44,706 bases of DNA from assembly GCA_041918255.1 (NCBI GenBank), contig JAYRWD010000044.1:1-44706 (forward strand), given 5' to 3'. The notes under the pieces are model-generated. The model was not told the origin of the DNA, ran no database searches, and saw only the letters and a program-made list of their open reading frames with translations. This document shows, piece by piece, positions 8,961 to 16,867 of this stretch. The position numbers were made by a program, and so were the translations under genes. The stretch's first letter is position 1. Each line of letters begins with the position of its first letter. This DNA comes from JAYRWD01 sp041918255. GTDB lineage: Bacteria; Patescibacteriota; Dojkabacteria; B142; WJKM01.

Positions 8961-9478
8961 TTCACAACCTCATAATGAAAAAGTATTTCTTGTTCGCTAA
9001 TTCTTGTTAGGTCCAATAATCTATGCTGGATATCTAATTTCACATTTCCGGTCCCCCTTACGCCTTCACCGAAAATCCTAGGAGCTACAGTTATGAACAT
9101 TTCATCGACTAATCCAGCTTTAAGAAATTGCCCATTCAAATTTCCACCTCCAATCAATGCTGCATGTTTCACACCCTTTTGTTCGAGATATTCCACTGCC
9201 GAGGAGGGTGAACCATTGAAAAATTCGACTTCTCCATATGAATTCTTATAGTCAGCGTATTCTGACGGATCAAATGTAAATACTAAACTTTTACGATCAG
9301 AGAAAGCCTGAGGAGGCATTTTATCGAAAGTAGTCTTTCCCATAATCATTGTTCCGATCTCTTTTGTCTTACTACGAAAAAATTCTTTATCCTCTTTCGT
9401 GCCCCACGATAAATCGTCATCTTGTCCTTGAGAAATAATACCATCAAGACTTTGTAAGATTATTAAAGTTATTTTCAC
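8957..9478 (-). CDS. dihydrofolate reductase family protein (RibD C-terminal type)
   Basis: 173 aa. The fold signature is clear: ITLIILQSLDGIISQGQ at the N-terminus, IGTMIMGKTTFDKMP in the middle, HAALIGGGNLNGQFL as the glycine-rich NADPH-binding motif, and VDEMFITVAPRIFGEG near the end. Members of this family reduce dihydrofolate or the RibD pyrimidine substrate with NADPH. With thymidylate genes nearby and no riboflavin genes in view, I favour a folate role. GTG start at 9478, overlapping an ATAATTTATCATT stretch that resembles the surE leader. Its end overlaps the ABC transporter start. ThyX does not need DHFR, so this may be a partner left over from the ThyA pathway. Confidence 0.8.
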   Translation of the reverse strand: MKITLIILQSLDGIISQGQDDDLSWGTKEDKEFFRSKTKEIGTMIMGKTTFDKMPPQAFSDRKSLVFTFDPSEYADYKNSYGEVEFFNGSPSSAVEYLEQKGVKHAALIGGGNLNGQFLKAGLVDEMFITVAPRIFGEGVRGTGNVKLDIQHRLLDLTRISEQEILFHYEVVK

Positions 9479-9529
9479 AATGATAAATTATCAAACTTAA
9501 CTAATATAGCGATTACCATCAAAAGCATC

Positions 9530-10405
9530 TTAAGTCAACCATATAATCGCTGACATAAGGGCAAAACTAATCGGCAACGCAATGGTTAACGTGCTCGAAG
9601 CTAATTTAATATCCAAATCATACCTTTCCCCAAACAATACTATCATTAGGCTGGGCGGAAGAGTTGCTGCCAAAATCAATATCGACCTATCAATTGAAGC
9701 GAAATTGAAAATTTGAGACAATAGCAAACTCAATAGCAAGCCGACCAATATTTTAATAAATATTATCAAAATTGGTTTCTTCCATTGAAAATATTGAAAC
9801 TCAAGATTAAGCCCTACAACTATCAAACCGATAAAAACCAAGCCACTTGATATGAACTTGAGCAATTCAGAGGCAAAAGATAAATCCAGATGAATTAATT
9901 TTGTTGTTCCCCCTATCACCAATGCTAAAAACAACGGGTTGGTAAAAAAACTTCTAACATCCTTCCTAGTTAAGCTCTTCCCACTGGCGAAATATGGAAT
10001 AAAAGTAGACATCAGAAATGCCTGCACAATATCGTAGAATATGAATATCTTTAATCCTTCTTGTCCATATGAACCTAATATGAATGGGTACGCTAATGTA
10101 GCGCCCCAATAACTTCCCATCAACAACACAACGGTTCTATGGGTGCTGAGATTAAAACCACGAATTTTGCTCAGCAACCAGCCCACAAAAAAAAGTGAGG
10201 TTAATACTATCACTGATGCCAATGTCATGAGACCTATACGAGCGTTGATGTCTGTGTTGGAAATTGTTAATAGAATAAGAGCCGGAAGCATTACATCAAC
10301 CAGAAGTTTTGACAATGAGCGAGAATCTTCTTTCTTCAAAAAACCTCTCCTTCTAAGAAAAAACCCAAGTGCTATTATAATTAACAGATTTATCTGTACT
10401 GGCAT
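9530..10405 (-). CDS. AEC-family (auxin efflux carrier-like) permease
   Basis: 291 aa, almost wholly hydrophobic, with about eight to ten predicted membrane segments. The start (INLLIIIALGFFLRRRGFLKKED, then LSKLLVDVMLPALILLTIS) matches the AEC/membrane transport family, with the characteristic helix-break region and the VMLPALI stretch. The family exports or imports small carboxylates and related solutes. The substrate is unknown. It is somewhat short for the family (usually 300-380 aa). ATG at 10405, with TTTAAATATTAAAAG just upstream and no Shine-Dalgarno box. It sits 16 bp beyond the thyA relic and 52 bp before the DHFR-family gene in a leftward run. Confidence 0.82.
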   Translation of the reverse strand: MPVQINLLIIIALGFFLRRRGFLKKEDSRSLSKLLVDVMLPALILLTISNTDINARIGLMTLASVIVLTSLFFVGWLLSKIRGFNLSTHRTVVLLMGSYWGATLAYPFILGSYGQEGLKIFIFYDIVQAFLMSTFIPYFASGKSLTRKDVRSFFTNPLFLALVIGGTTKLIHLDLSFASELLKFISSGLVFIGLIVVGLNLEFQYFQWKKPILIIFIKILVGLLLSLLLSQIFNFASIDRSILILAATLPPSLMIVLFGERYDLDIKLASSTLTIALPISFALMSAIIWLT

Positions 10406-10421
10406 CCTATGCTTTTAATAT

Positions 10422-10700
10422 TTAAACCGCCATTTTGGCTTTTATCGCCGGATGGTATTTGTAGTCTATCAATTTAATGTCCGAAAGTTTAAATTCATCA
10501 ATATGTTTAATCTCAGGATTGAGCCAAAGCTTGGGTAATTTGTACGGTTCGCGTTTTAATTGTTCCCTAACCTGATCGATATGATTAAGATAAATATGTG
10601 TATCAAAAGAGTGATTTTGTATGGGCATAATTTTTTTATTAACACCGACTCTATACGCAAAGAAATCTATCCAGATAGTAATCAACCAAGCGAATAGCAC
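10422..10700 (-). pseudogene. thyA: C-terminal relic of thymidylate synthase ThyA
   Basis: The 92 codons match only the last third of ThyA. FDTHIYLNHIDQVREQL is the conserved nucleotide-binding segment, followed by EPYKLPKLWLNPEI, IDEFKLSDIKLIDY and the terminal HPAIKAKMAV. The upstream part (LFAWLITIWIDFFAYRVGV) corresponds to the helix before it. The catalytic Cys region, the folate site and about 200 N-terminal residues are missing here. The only start is a GTG. The reading frame is continuous with thyX through its TAA stop (10710-10712), leaving three codons between stop and GTG. I saw no ThyA N-terminus elsewhere in the window. It is most likely non-functional debris of a synthase replaced by ThyX. 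A kept small protein is possible. Confidence 0.75.
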
Positions 10701-10709
10701 TGATTTTGT

Positions 10710-12062
10710 TTATTTCAATATGATATCGTGTTCTCCGCGTTTTACATCAAAACGGTTTATTTCTTTATCTAAATGCAAAATCAGCCCGTTTTGACCAAAA
10801 AGCTCGATGAGTTTGTCCGCCATTGATTGTGCCAATTTGCTAAGGGTAGGATGTACAAACCTTGTCGCGCGTAGCTCAATAGTATAAACCAAAGCTGGCA
10901 ATCCGCCCGTTACTCTATTAGAAACATTGTATCCCATCGGTATATAGTATTGTTTCTCTTCTTTAGAACCCTTTAATTGGTTGATTTTTTCAGATTGTAC
11001 CTGTAATAGTTGTATTGCCTTCATTTTCAAATTAACAGGCAATTCATCCAGATACCATTCATTAAATCCAATCTCAGTTGTGAGAAGTGGCATTCTTTGA
11101 ATTATAGCTCGATGTCTCTGCAAATCACGAAAAGATCCAAAATCCAACAAAAATTCAAACTGAATGGTTCCAGCCTCAGCCAAATATTTAGGTAACTCCG
11201 TTTTTGGTGGTCTTTTCTTAAGCAAGTCTTTTTTAAGAAAGTTTGTCTTTATTGAGTTACTCGTTATGCTAAACTTTGGACATTTCGGGTTATGAAAATA
11301 ATAATCTTTCTCCATCCAGAATCTATTATATCCTTCGGTCTTTTCAAATGTTACATGACTGAATGAATTTGGATAGGCTCTAATTAAAGTTTCTTCAATG
11401 GCCCAAGAGACATTTCTGACCTCTTTTAGGGGATGGTGTCTAAGTATAGCAATTTTATCTGCTGCTTGTCGCAAATTTGTATGCCAAGCAAGATTAGTAC
11501 TAGCTCCAGCTGGTAAAAAACCACGTAGAATATCAAACGAACGAGCATTGATAGCTTTGTTATATATATTCTCCGGTTCCGATTTTCCTCTTGGAAATTT
11601 CTTTTTTAAATATTCTTGAGTTACATCAATCGATGTGGTGTAAAACTTTCTCCAACTTTCTAGAATCATTGCGCCCACTTTTACTCCTAGTGGATTCTTA
11701 AAAGGCTGGTTTTTAAAATCAATATAACGAGTCGAGGATTCTTGCCCGGAATATAAAGGCCAGTCTTGGATAGCTTTAGCTGCCAACAATGAAACACCCT
11801 CTATAAATATTGATGTTGAACCGCAATCACCGATTGATTTATGTCCGTAACCGACGTAAAAGTTCTTCATAAAGTTTTCAGAACCTTTACTGGCTAGGAT
11901 TTTTAAATGATCCTCTAGACCCCCAGTCGATCTAGAATGAAGAGCCTGAAGCATCGCCTCCGATTCCGCATTAATAATCGCCCCCGTATCTAGAATAATT
12001 ACCTTTCCACCGCCCTCAATTGCTGTCTGATGGTGATTTAGACTTGCCAACCTGCTTTTCAT
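10710..12062 (-). CDS. thyX: flavin-dependent thymidylate synthase, long two-domain form
   Basis: Makes dTMP from dUMP using methylene-tetrahydrofolate, FAD and NADPH. At 450 aa it is about twice the classical ThyX and reads as two ThyX-like halves. The N-half has HKSIGDCGSTSIFIEG and GQESSTRYIDF (Arg112) but no RHR. The C-half has the flavin-site RHR at residues 316-318 (FRDLQRHRAII), then PMGYNVSNRVTGGLP, and the ELRATRFVHP region in place of the usual LRxxxxAQxEIR. This complementary retention suggests a fused duplication with divided active-site roles. ATG at 12062 with an A-rich leader and no Shine-Dalgarno box. The gene sits in the deoxynucleotide cluster, and a thyA relic follows in the same frame. 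Confidence 0.87.
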   Translation of the reverse strand: MKSRLASLNHHQTAIEGGGKVIILDTGAIINAESEAMLQALHSRSTGGLEDHLKILASKGSENFMKNFYVGYGHKSIGDCGSTSIFIEGVSLLAAKAIQDWPLYSGQESSTRYIDFKNQPFKNPLGVKVGAMILESWRKFYTTSIDVTQEYLKKKFPRGKSEPENIYNKAINARSFDILRGFLPAGASTNLAWHTNLRQAADKIAILRHHPLKEVRNVSWAIEETLIRAYPNSFSHVTFEKTEGYNRFWMEKDYYFHNPKCPKFSITSNSIKTNFLKKDLLKKRPPKTELPKYLAEAGTIQFEFLLDFGSFRDLQRHRAIIQRMPLLTTEIGFNEWYLDELPVNLKMKAIQLLQVQSEKINQLKGSKEEKQYYIPMGYNVSNRVTGGLPALVYTIELRATRFVHPTLSKLAQSMADKLIELFGQNGLILHLDKEINRFDVKRGEHDIILK

Positions 12063-12102
12063 GTCTTTTGATTATGAAATATTATTTTATCCGAATTAAA
12101 TT

Positions 12103-12390
12103 TTATTCCTTCTTAATTCTTTCTGATATCGCAAAAGCCCCTAAATTTCTAGAGTATGATCGGCGTTCTAAATATTGCGTCCGTGAATTCAAAACAGCTA
12201 GCCTCAAACTTGACCCGCCAATTCCCAGAACAAATATCTCCAGCGGTTTGTCAGGTCTAAGTAAAAGATATGAAACTATCATTAAACAACCAACAAGAAC
12301 ATACGCCCCAATAACTTCTCCCGCAATATTTGCATTTTTTAATCCCCCACTCAAATTTGTCTTATCCAAATCTGGTCTTACCCCAAGCAC
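12103..12390 (-). CDS. small membrane protein of unknown function, 95 aa
   Basis: I do not recognise it. One hydrophobic stretch (EVIGAYVLVGCLMIVSYLLL, about residues 26-45) is followed by a second, weaker one (LEIFVLGIGGSSLRLAVL) and a basic C-terminal tail (YLERRSYSRNLG, SERIKKE). GTG start 10 bp past the kinase stop, and it ends 40 bp before thyX, so the position fits a leftward operon. The opposite strand is also open over this stretch, which weakens the call. Support is only its context and the plausible membrane segment. Confidence 0.4.
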   Translation of the reverse strand: MLGVRPDLDKTNLSGGLKNANIAGEVIGAYVLVGCLMIVSYLLLRPDKPLEIFVLGIGGSSLRLAVLNSRTQYLERRSYSRNLGAFAISERIKKE

Positions 12391-12400
12391 GGCCTGAGCC

Positions 12401-12997
12401 TCAGGTGTAAGTCAAAATCCCATTTGAATCTAAAACTTTATTAATTTGAGCCTCGAGTTCTTCTGCGCCGTCACTATTATCAATGGATACTTCTGCCATG
12501 GCTAGGCATTTTGCAACTGTCTGACTATTCTCGTCACCAGTACCATAAAGATCCAAATCATTAATCTTTTGAAACTCCTCGAAATTCATCTCCTGTTCTT
12601 TATATTGTCCCTGTCGTTCTACAACTCTTTTATATCGTACTTCTAAGGGCGCATCTACTGAGATAATTTGTAATTCTTCACCAAACTTCGTTTTCAACTC
12701 CTCAAGTTCATGATAATTACGAATACTCTCGATCACATATCTTTTCTCGGGATTTTTCGCATATACATCTTCAATAAATCTTCTTGCCAGTACACCATAT
12801 CCACCTTCAAGTCGCAAATTATCTCCCACTTTCTGAAGAATTTTTCTATCAGTGCGAACAAGACCTAATTTATCCGCTTCTGCATAGATCACTTGGCTTA
12901 ATTTATAAACTTCCGCGCCTATCTTTTCAGCGATAATTTTAGCTGCGGTTGATTTGCCTGATCCAATTGTACCCACCACAGCGATAATTTTTTTCAT
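12401..12997 (-). CDS. P-loop nucleotide kinase (dephospho-CoA kinase/UPF0200-like)
   Basis: 198 aa. The P-loop VGTIGSGKSTAAK is at residues 7-19. A DNLRLEGGYGVLARR region and a VIESIRNYHELEEL segment resemble Walker B and the substrate site of UPF0200 and AAA_18 kinases. VDAPLEVRYKRVVERQ follows as the usual lid-adjacent segment. The exact substrate cannot be read. Sitting between dcd and thyX, a deoxynucleoside or (d)NMP kinase is my inference, and dephospho-CoA kinase is the alternative. ATG at 12997 with TTAAAGTTTAGACTG before it and no Shine-Dalgarno box. It starts 18 bp past the dcd stop, consistent with co-transcription. Confidence 0.7.
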   Translation of the reverse strand: MKKIIAVVGTIGSGKSTAAKIIAEKIGAEVYKLSQVIYAEADKLGLVRTDRKILQKVGDNLRLEGGYGVLARRFIEDVYAKNPEKRYVIESIRNYHELEELKTKFGEELQIISVDAPLEVRYKRVVERQGQYKEQEMNFEEFQKINDLDLYGTGDENSQTVAKCLAMAEVSIDNSDGAEELEAQINKVLDSNGILTYT

Positions 12998-13015
12998 CAG
13001 TCTAAACTTTAATAA

Positions 13016-13597
13016 TTACTTTTTTCTTTTCTTTAAATAATTCTCATGCATCTTGCTACCAACCACATCCCTATCGTGCAAATATTTATTGTGCAGATCT
13101 TTGTGCCCATACGGACGTTCAACCGGAGAACTGAGTTTGTAGAACGCGACCTGCCCTATCTTCATCTTCGGATAGAGTTTGATAGGGACAATATTTGTGT
13201 TGAATAATTCTAATGTAGGACAAAGGGCATTACCCGGATCAATAAACCCCGCGGTTGTATGAATAATTAAACCCAGCCTTGCTAAACTACTCTTTCCCAT
13301 AAGGTGATAACAATGACTCCCATTAACCCCTATATAATCCCAAGTTGATGCAAGAGCAAACTGATTAGGATGCAGTACAAAGTAATCATTTTCGTCTTTC
13401 AATTCAATCTTTAGCATAAATTCAGTGACAGGTTTGCGCGGGTCAATAATTTCAAGTTTGTGGCTTTGAAATATCATAAAATTGAACCCAAGTAATACAT
13501 CGTAACTAGCTGGTTGAAGACGCATAGGATCGAAATTTTCTATCAAAATTTCACCAGCTTTCAGCGCAACTTTAATATCGCGATCGGATAAAAACAT
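13016..13597 (-). CDS. dcd: dCTP deaminase (possibly bifunctional with dUTPase activity)
   Basis: 193 aa, the normal length. Converts dCTP to dUTP, feeding dUMP to thymidylate synthase. Diagnostic segments are the start FLSDRDIKVALKAG, RLQPASYDVLLG, MGKSSLARLGL, and the catalytic-glutamate block TTAGFIDPG ending in TLELFN. The C-terminal tail HKDLHNKYLHDRDVV is the usual PYG-H-k-KYxxQ region with substitutions. The archaeal-type enzyme makes dUMP directly, and which type this is cannot be settled by eye. ATG at 13597, no Shine-Dalgarno box. It is part of the leftward nucleotide cluster between surE and the P-loop kinase. Confidence 0.92.
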   Translation of the reverse strand: MFLSDRDIKVALKAGEILIENFDPMRLQPASYDVLLGFNFMIFQSHKLEIIDPRKPVTEFMLKIELKDENDYFVLHPNQFALASTWDYIGVNGSHCYHLMGKSSLARLGLIIHTTAGFIDPGNALCPTLELFNTNIVPIKLYPKMKIGQVAFYKLSSPVERPYGHKDLHNKYLHDRDVVGSKMHENYLKKRKK

Positions 13598-13659
13598 AGT
13601 CTACTTAAAATGGAAACTGTGTTAGTTTAGCAAGTAGAAAAAAAAGAGACAACAGAAAA

Positions 13660-14445
13660 TTAGCCAAAAATTTTTAAATCTTTCAACCTTTCGTATTCAC
13701 CGTGATTTGTAAAATCTATCTGGCAAGGGGTAATACTAATAGTACCCTTTTGCATCAAATTACTATCTGTTCGAGGATCTGGATCAATAGCTATACCTCC
13801 AGTCTCATACTTCAACTCACTCTCATCCCAACTCATCTCGTTTACAAAATATGATTTTTTCGCAATTTTAGAGAATTCAATCTTTTCGGTTGGTGTTTCA
13901 GGGAAATTGACATTCCAGAAAGAATACTTTGGTATGCCATTTCTTAAAGCCATTTGGATAATCTTCTCCAATGCCTCGCCCGGGTATCTCAATAATTCTT
14001 CATTAAAGTCCCCATTATGCACCCTGAACCAGTGTGAAACGCTTTTCTGGATTGAAAATGCAATTGCTGGGATTCCAAGCCTTGCCGCAGCGACATAAGC
14101 GCATGCAACTGTTCCAGAGTTAAAAACTGTGACGCTCGGATTTTCTCCCATATTCACCCCAGAAATTACTAGATCAGGTTTGCGTTGAAGATAATGATTA
14201 GCAAAAAACATCGCGTCACTCGGGGTGCCATCTACCCATATGGCTTCGTGTCCATCCACGATTTCTTTTCCCCATTTCATAGATTTAGCAATTGTTACTT
14301 TTTCACCAACTGCCGACTGCTGCTCATTAGTAGCAACCATCGCGATATCTGCAAATCCTTCAACCATACGTTTTACCAATATCAGCCCCTCTGCTCGTAC
14401 CGAATCATCTCCGGTTAAAAGGAATAATGGTCTTTGCTTATTCAT
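13660..14445 (-). CDS. surE: SurE-family 5'/3'-nucleotidase
   Basis: 261 aa, the family length. SurE removes phosphate from nucleoside monophosphates with a divalent metal. Seen are LLTGDDSVRAEG (the usual form is NDDG), TNEQQSAVGEKVT, VDGTPSDAMFFANHYL, PDLVISGVNMGENPS, and NSGTVACAYVAAARLGIPAIAFS. The two metal-binding aspartates, the Ser and the SGVN asparagine are kept. The Asn-to-Gly and Gly-to-Ser changes around the DD pair are atypical. ATG at 14445. The leader contains AATTTATCATTGT, a 13-mer also found at the DHFR-family start. It heads the nucleotide cluster and is preceded by an unrelated membrane-anchored orphan. Confidence 0.88.
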   Translation of the reverse strand: MNKQRPLFLLTGDDSVRAEGLILVKRMVEGFADIAMVATNEQQSAVGEKVTIAKSMKWGKEIVDGHEAIWVDGTPSDAMFFANHYLQRKPDLVISGVNMGENPSVTVFNSGTVACAYVAAARLGIPAIAFSIQKSVSHWFRVHNGDFNEELLRYPGEALEKIIQMALRNGIPKYSFWNVNFPETPTEKIEFSKIAKKSYFVNEMSWDESELKYETGGIAIDPDPRTDSNLMQKGTISITPCQIDFTNHGEYERLKDLKIFG

Positions 14446-14488
14446 GAAAAGACAATGATAAATTTACATACCCAAGAATTGCACAATT

Positions 14489-15358
14489 CTACCATACAAT
14501 CTGCCTGACCATCTCATCCGCCTCCAGTAGATACCGATAACCCTCATAATTCACAATCGTAACCCCTATATATTTTTCGGTAAAATACTCTTCCCTCTCA
14601 TCTTCTGGAATCGTTAGAGTTGAATTCAAGATAAATTCGTCATCAGCTCCCTTACAATACTTCAAACCAGCAGTACTTATATTGGCATTTAATTTTTCAT
14701 CATATGCTTCAAGATTACTTGCCGAAGGAATAAATTTGAACATGCTCGAATTATAAATATATTGCTTCGAATCCAATGGATCCTGATATCTACCCAATGC
14801 CCCATCTGGTGAATTTTCATCAAAAACTATCCAATTTGCTTGAGTACATTCGATCCCGCCACCATCAAAATATCCTGTGGGGGAAATATCAAAACTCAAT
14901 TTCTCACGCGTGACTTTTTCCGTCAAAACGATAGCGATCTTATCTGGAAAATTTTGGATATCTATGGTTTTGGGTTCTTCGGAAATTTCCCAATAACATT
15001 TATCATACTGAAATCTCAAACCCGGGAAATAGGTGTTTTCATAAACTTCCATCTCACATTTCTCTCGGATTGACGAATGCTCGTCTTGGAAGAGATAACC
15101 AGTAGGGTACTCTACCGACCAAAATGAATACAGGCTAGACCCGTCGGCATCTCCAAGACCTTCATTATCTCTTTCGTCAACTTCTGTAATCACGGGAATT
15201 TTTTCAGTAACCGAATCTATGGGAGTTATTCCAACTTCGCTTACATTGGTTTCTTCGGGCTGCAGGAATGACTTCATCAAAGTGACTCCCAAAATCAATA
15301 TCCCTAACCATATGAGTAGAATAAGGAGCGACGCCAAAGTTAAACGTTTATAATTCAT
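14489..15358 (-). CDS. membrane-anchored extracytoplasmic protein of unknown function
   Basis: 289 aa, not recognised. A basic start (MNYKRL) leads into one hydrophobic segment (ASLLILLIWLGILILGVTLM, residues 9-28). An acidic low-complexity linker follows, then a soluble domain with a repeated FWSVEYPTGY/ISPTGYFDG flavour and several cysteines (EKCEMEV, DKCYWEI, GIECTQ, KYCKG) that could pair outside the cell. No catalytic motif is seen. ATG at 15358 with an AATTAATATTTTTAACC leader and no Shine-Dalgarno box. It lies between yraN (across a repeat-containing gap) and surE. Confidence 0.7.
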   Translation of the reverse strand: MNYKRLTLASLLILLIWLGILILGVTLMKSFLQPEETNVSEVGITPIDSVTEKIPVITEVDERDNEGLGDADGSSLYSFWSVEYPTGYLFQDEHSSIREKCEMEVYENTYFPGLRFQYDKCYWEISEEPKTIDIQNFPDKIAIVLTEKVTREKLSFDISPTGYFDGGGIECTQANWIVFDENSPDGALGRYQDPLDSKQYIYNSSMFKFIPSASNLEAYDEKLNANISTAGLKYCKGADDEFILNSTLTIPEDEREEYFTEKYIGVTIVNYEGYRYLLEADEMVRQIVW

Positions 15359-15415
15359 GGTTAAAAATTAATATTTAATTATTAATTTAGATATTGTGCA
15401 AAACTACATTTACTA

Positions 15416-15517
15416 TGTCGCTCTGAGCTTGTCAAAATTGTCACCCTGAATTTATCGAAGGGTGACACCAAGAACTAGAATATAATTACTTGATCTTACT
15501 GAATTTCGCATAAAATC
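15416..15517. repeat. intergenic palindromic repeat, family A
   Basis: Contains the inverted repeat GTCACCC (15440-15446) / GGGTGAC (15460-15466) around a GAATTTATCGAA loop, preceded by a degenerate CTGAGCTTGTC half. The tail GAATTTCGCATAAAATC recurs at 20935-20948 and 21755-21770, and in degenerate form at 42421-42454. It lies in the yraN-orphan gap, where I see no gene. Confidence 0.75.
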
Positions 15518-15600
15518 TTTCATTTGTAATTCATCATTCTTCATCAACACCTTATATCCCGAAACGCTATCACAACAAACTATATCATAACATTTCATAA

Positions 15601-15981
15601 CTATGCAATAATATTCTTTATCCACTCAACCTGCTCCCCCTTATCTTGACGTGCGTCAATTACAATAAGATCAAACCTCCAATCTACATCAACTAAACCC
15701 TTGTCCTCAAACCATCTTTGCGCTGTTTTGACCAAAGTTATTTGTTGGCGCTTACTGATTATTTGACCAAAGTCGACTTCCCCCATCTTCCGCGTTTTCA
15801 CTTCCACGAAGACATATTCACCGTCTCCAGAGTAAGAATTCGAGTCAAACATTATCAGATCGATCTGACCACCCCAAATTTGAAAATTATGGTCACAAAG
15901 ACGCAAATGATTTTGCAGTAAAAACTGCAATGCTACATTTTCTCCTTTATTTCCTAAATCTTTTTTGTATTTCGAGTGCAT
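15601..15981 (-). CDS. UPF0102/YraN-family putative endonuclease
   Basis: 126 aa from the ATG at 15981. A longer TTG start at 16011 would overlap pgl and adds ten non-conserved residues. Family signatures are LGNKGENVALQFL at the start, IWGGQIDLIMFD and YVFVEVKTRK, giving the PD-(D/E)xK-like D...ExK arrangement. A QRWFEDKGLVDVDWRFDLIVID block completes the fold. YraN proteins are restriction-endonuclease-like and often lie near rnhB and rplS, with a role that is still poorly defined. Here the gene follows pgl by 10 bp. No Shine-Dalgarno box is visible. Confidence 0.85.
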   Translation of the reverse strand: MHSKYKKDLGNKGENVALQFLLQNHLRLCDHNFQIWGGQIDLIMFDSNSYSGDGEYVFVEVKTRKMGEVDFGQIISKRQQITLVKTAQRWFEDKGLVDVDWRFDLIVIDARQDKGEQVEWIKNIIA

Positions 15982-15991
15982 CGACAGAAAG

Positions 15992-16738
15992 CTAAGGTGC
16001 CCATGCCACAAAAAGCTTTTTGTGGTCTAGCAAGATACTCGCAGGCATGATGTGATAATCAACTCCTCCCAATTTCAGCTTATCAAATATTCCCTCTTTC
16101 GGTCCTCCAGTCAAGACAACCAGGATTTGGGCGCTACTCATGATCGACCTTGATGTCAACGTAATGCGCTCAATATCCTCTTCCTTTTGACGAGGGACAA
16201 AAGTAGCAAACTTTTCGTTTTCATCTAGAACCCAGCTATTTGGAAAAAGGGAGGCAATATGTCCATCCTCACCCAGCCCAAGTATTACTAAATCAAACAT
16301 TGGAGATTTCTCTTTCAATTTACTCAATCTAGTCAATAATTTATTGTAATCTTCCCCTGCCTCTTGTGAATTACTAAACCCATCTACTTGCATTTTTTCA
16401 AATGAATCCTGCGAAATTCCGAGTGTTCGCAATATCATGGATTGATTTGAGAGCTCATCACTTGTTGGTACGTATCGTTCATCTACCTGCCAAAACTTTG
16501 TACCCTCAAATAGCGTCTGCACATATTTATTTAGAAATTCATAGAAATTACCCAGAGAACCTCCAGCAAGAGCAATGTTGCGATAGGGCTGTACAGATTC
16601 AAGCCTGCCCAATAGAAACTTATACATTTCATCCCTGCTCGTGAATTTTCGAAACCGCGAATTTCCCCTGGAATCATCAGAGAAAGCAAATCCAAATTCT
16701 TCCAGCTCCTCAGGCTTACTCGTGAGTACTTGTCCCAT
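15992..16738 (-). CDS. pgl: 6-phosphogluconolactonase
   Basis: Hydrolyses 6-phosphogluconolactone to 6-phosphogluconate, the second step of the oxidative pentose phosphate pathway. 248 aa. Family (DevB/SOL) features are NIALAGGSLGNFYEFL, the central FWQVDERYVP, SNQSMILRTL, and the active-site block LVILGLGEDGHIASLFP with its conserved histidine, followed by RITLTSRSIMSSAQILVVLTGG. ATG at 16738. A 129-bp gap with a strong hairpin separates it from zwf. yraN follows 10 bp downstream. It completes the pathway with zwf and gnd on the same strand. Confidence 0.92.
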   Translation of the reverse strand: MGQVLTSKPEELEEFGFAFSDDSRGNSRFRKFTSRDEMYKFLLGRLESVQPYRNIALAGGSLGNFYEFLNKYVQTLFEGTKFWQVDERYVPTSDELSNQSMILRTLGISQDSFEKMQVDGFSNSQEAGEDYNKLLTRLSKLKEKSPMFDLVILGLGEDGHIASLFPNSWVLDENEKFATFVPRQKEEDIERITLTSRSIMSSAQILVVLTGGPKEGIFDKLKLGGVDYHIMPASILLDHKKLFVAWAP

Positions 16739-16794
16739 ATGTTTTTGTATAATCGATAATATAAATCCCAGAGTAACTTTCTGAACTCAACTTT

Positions 16795-16811
16795 CCGATG
16801 CAGCGCATCGG
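16795..16811. other. perfect hairpin between zwf and pgl
   Basis: CCGATGC-AGC-GCATCGG is a 7-bp G+C-rich stem with a 3-nt loop in the 129-bp zwf-pgl gap. No T-run follows on the minus strand, so it is not a standard terminator. It could be an mRNA-stabilising or attenuating structure, or a minimal repeat. Confidence 0.4.
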
Positions 16812-16867
16812 GGATGGAATCAAAATCCTTACATCAGCCGAAACGGAAAGCAAAGGTTGCTAAATTA

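Noticed and set aside
10701..10712. Stop-codon reassignment joining thyX and the thyA relic
   Set aside because: TAA is used as a normal stop throughout the window. The known recoding in candidate phyla concerns TGA, and TGA also acts as a stop here (for example at the kinase and the 84-aa gene).
12020..12397. 125-aa plus-strand ORF
   Set aside because: It opposes the run of minus-strand genes, overlaps the thyX start, and its composition is that of a reverse-strand shadow.
15360..15600. tRNA or other structured RNA genes in the larger gaps
   Set aside because: I looked for cloverleaf arms and the TTCRA arm in the gaps over 200 bp and saw only repeats and AT-rich sequence.
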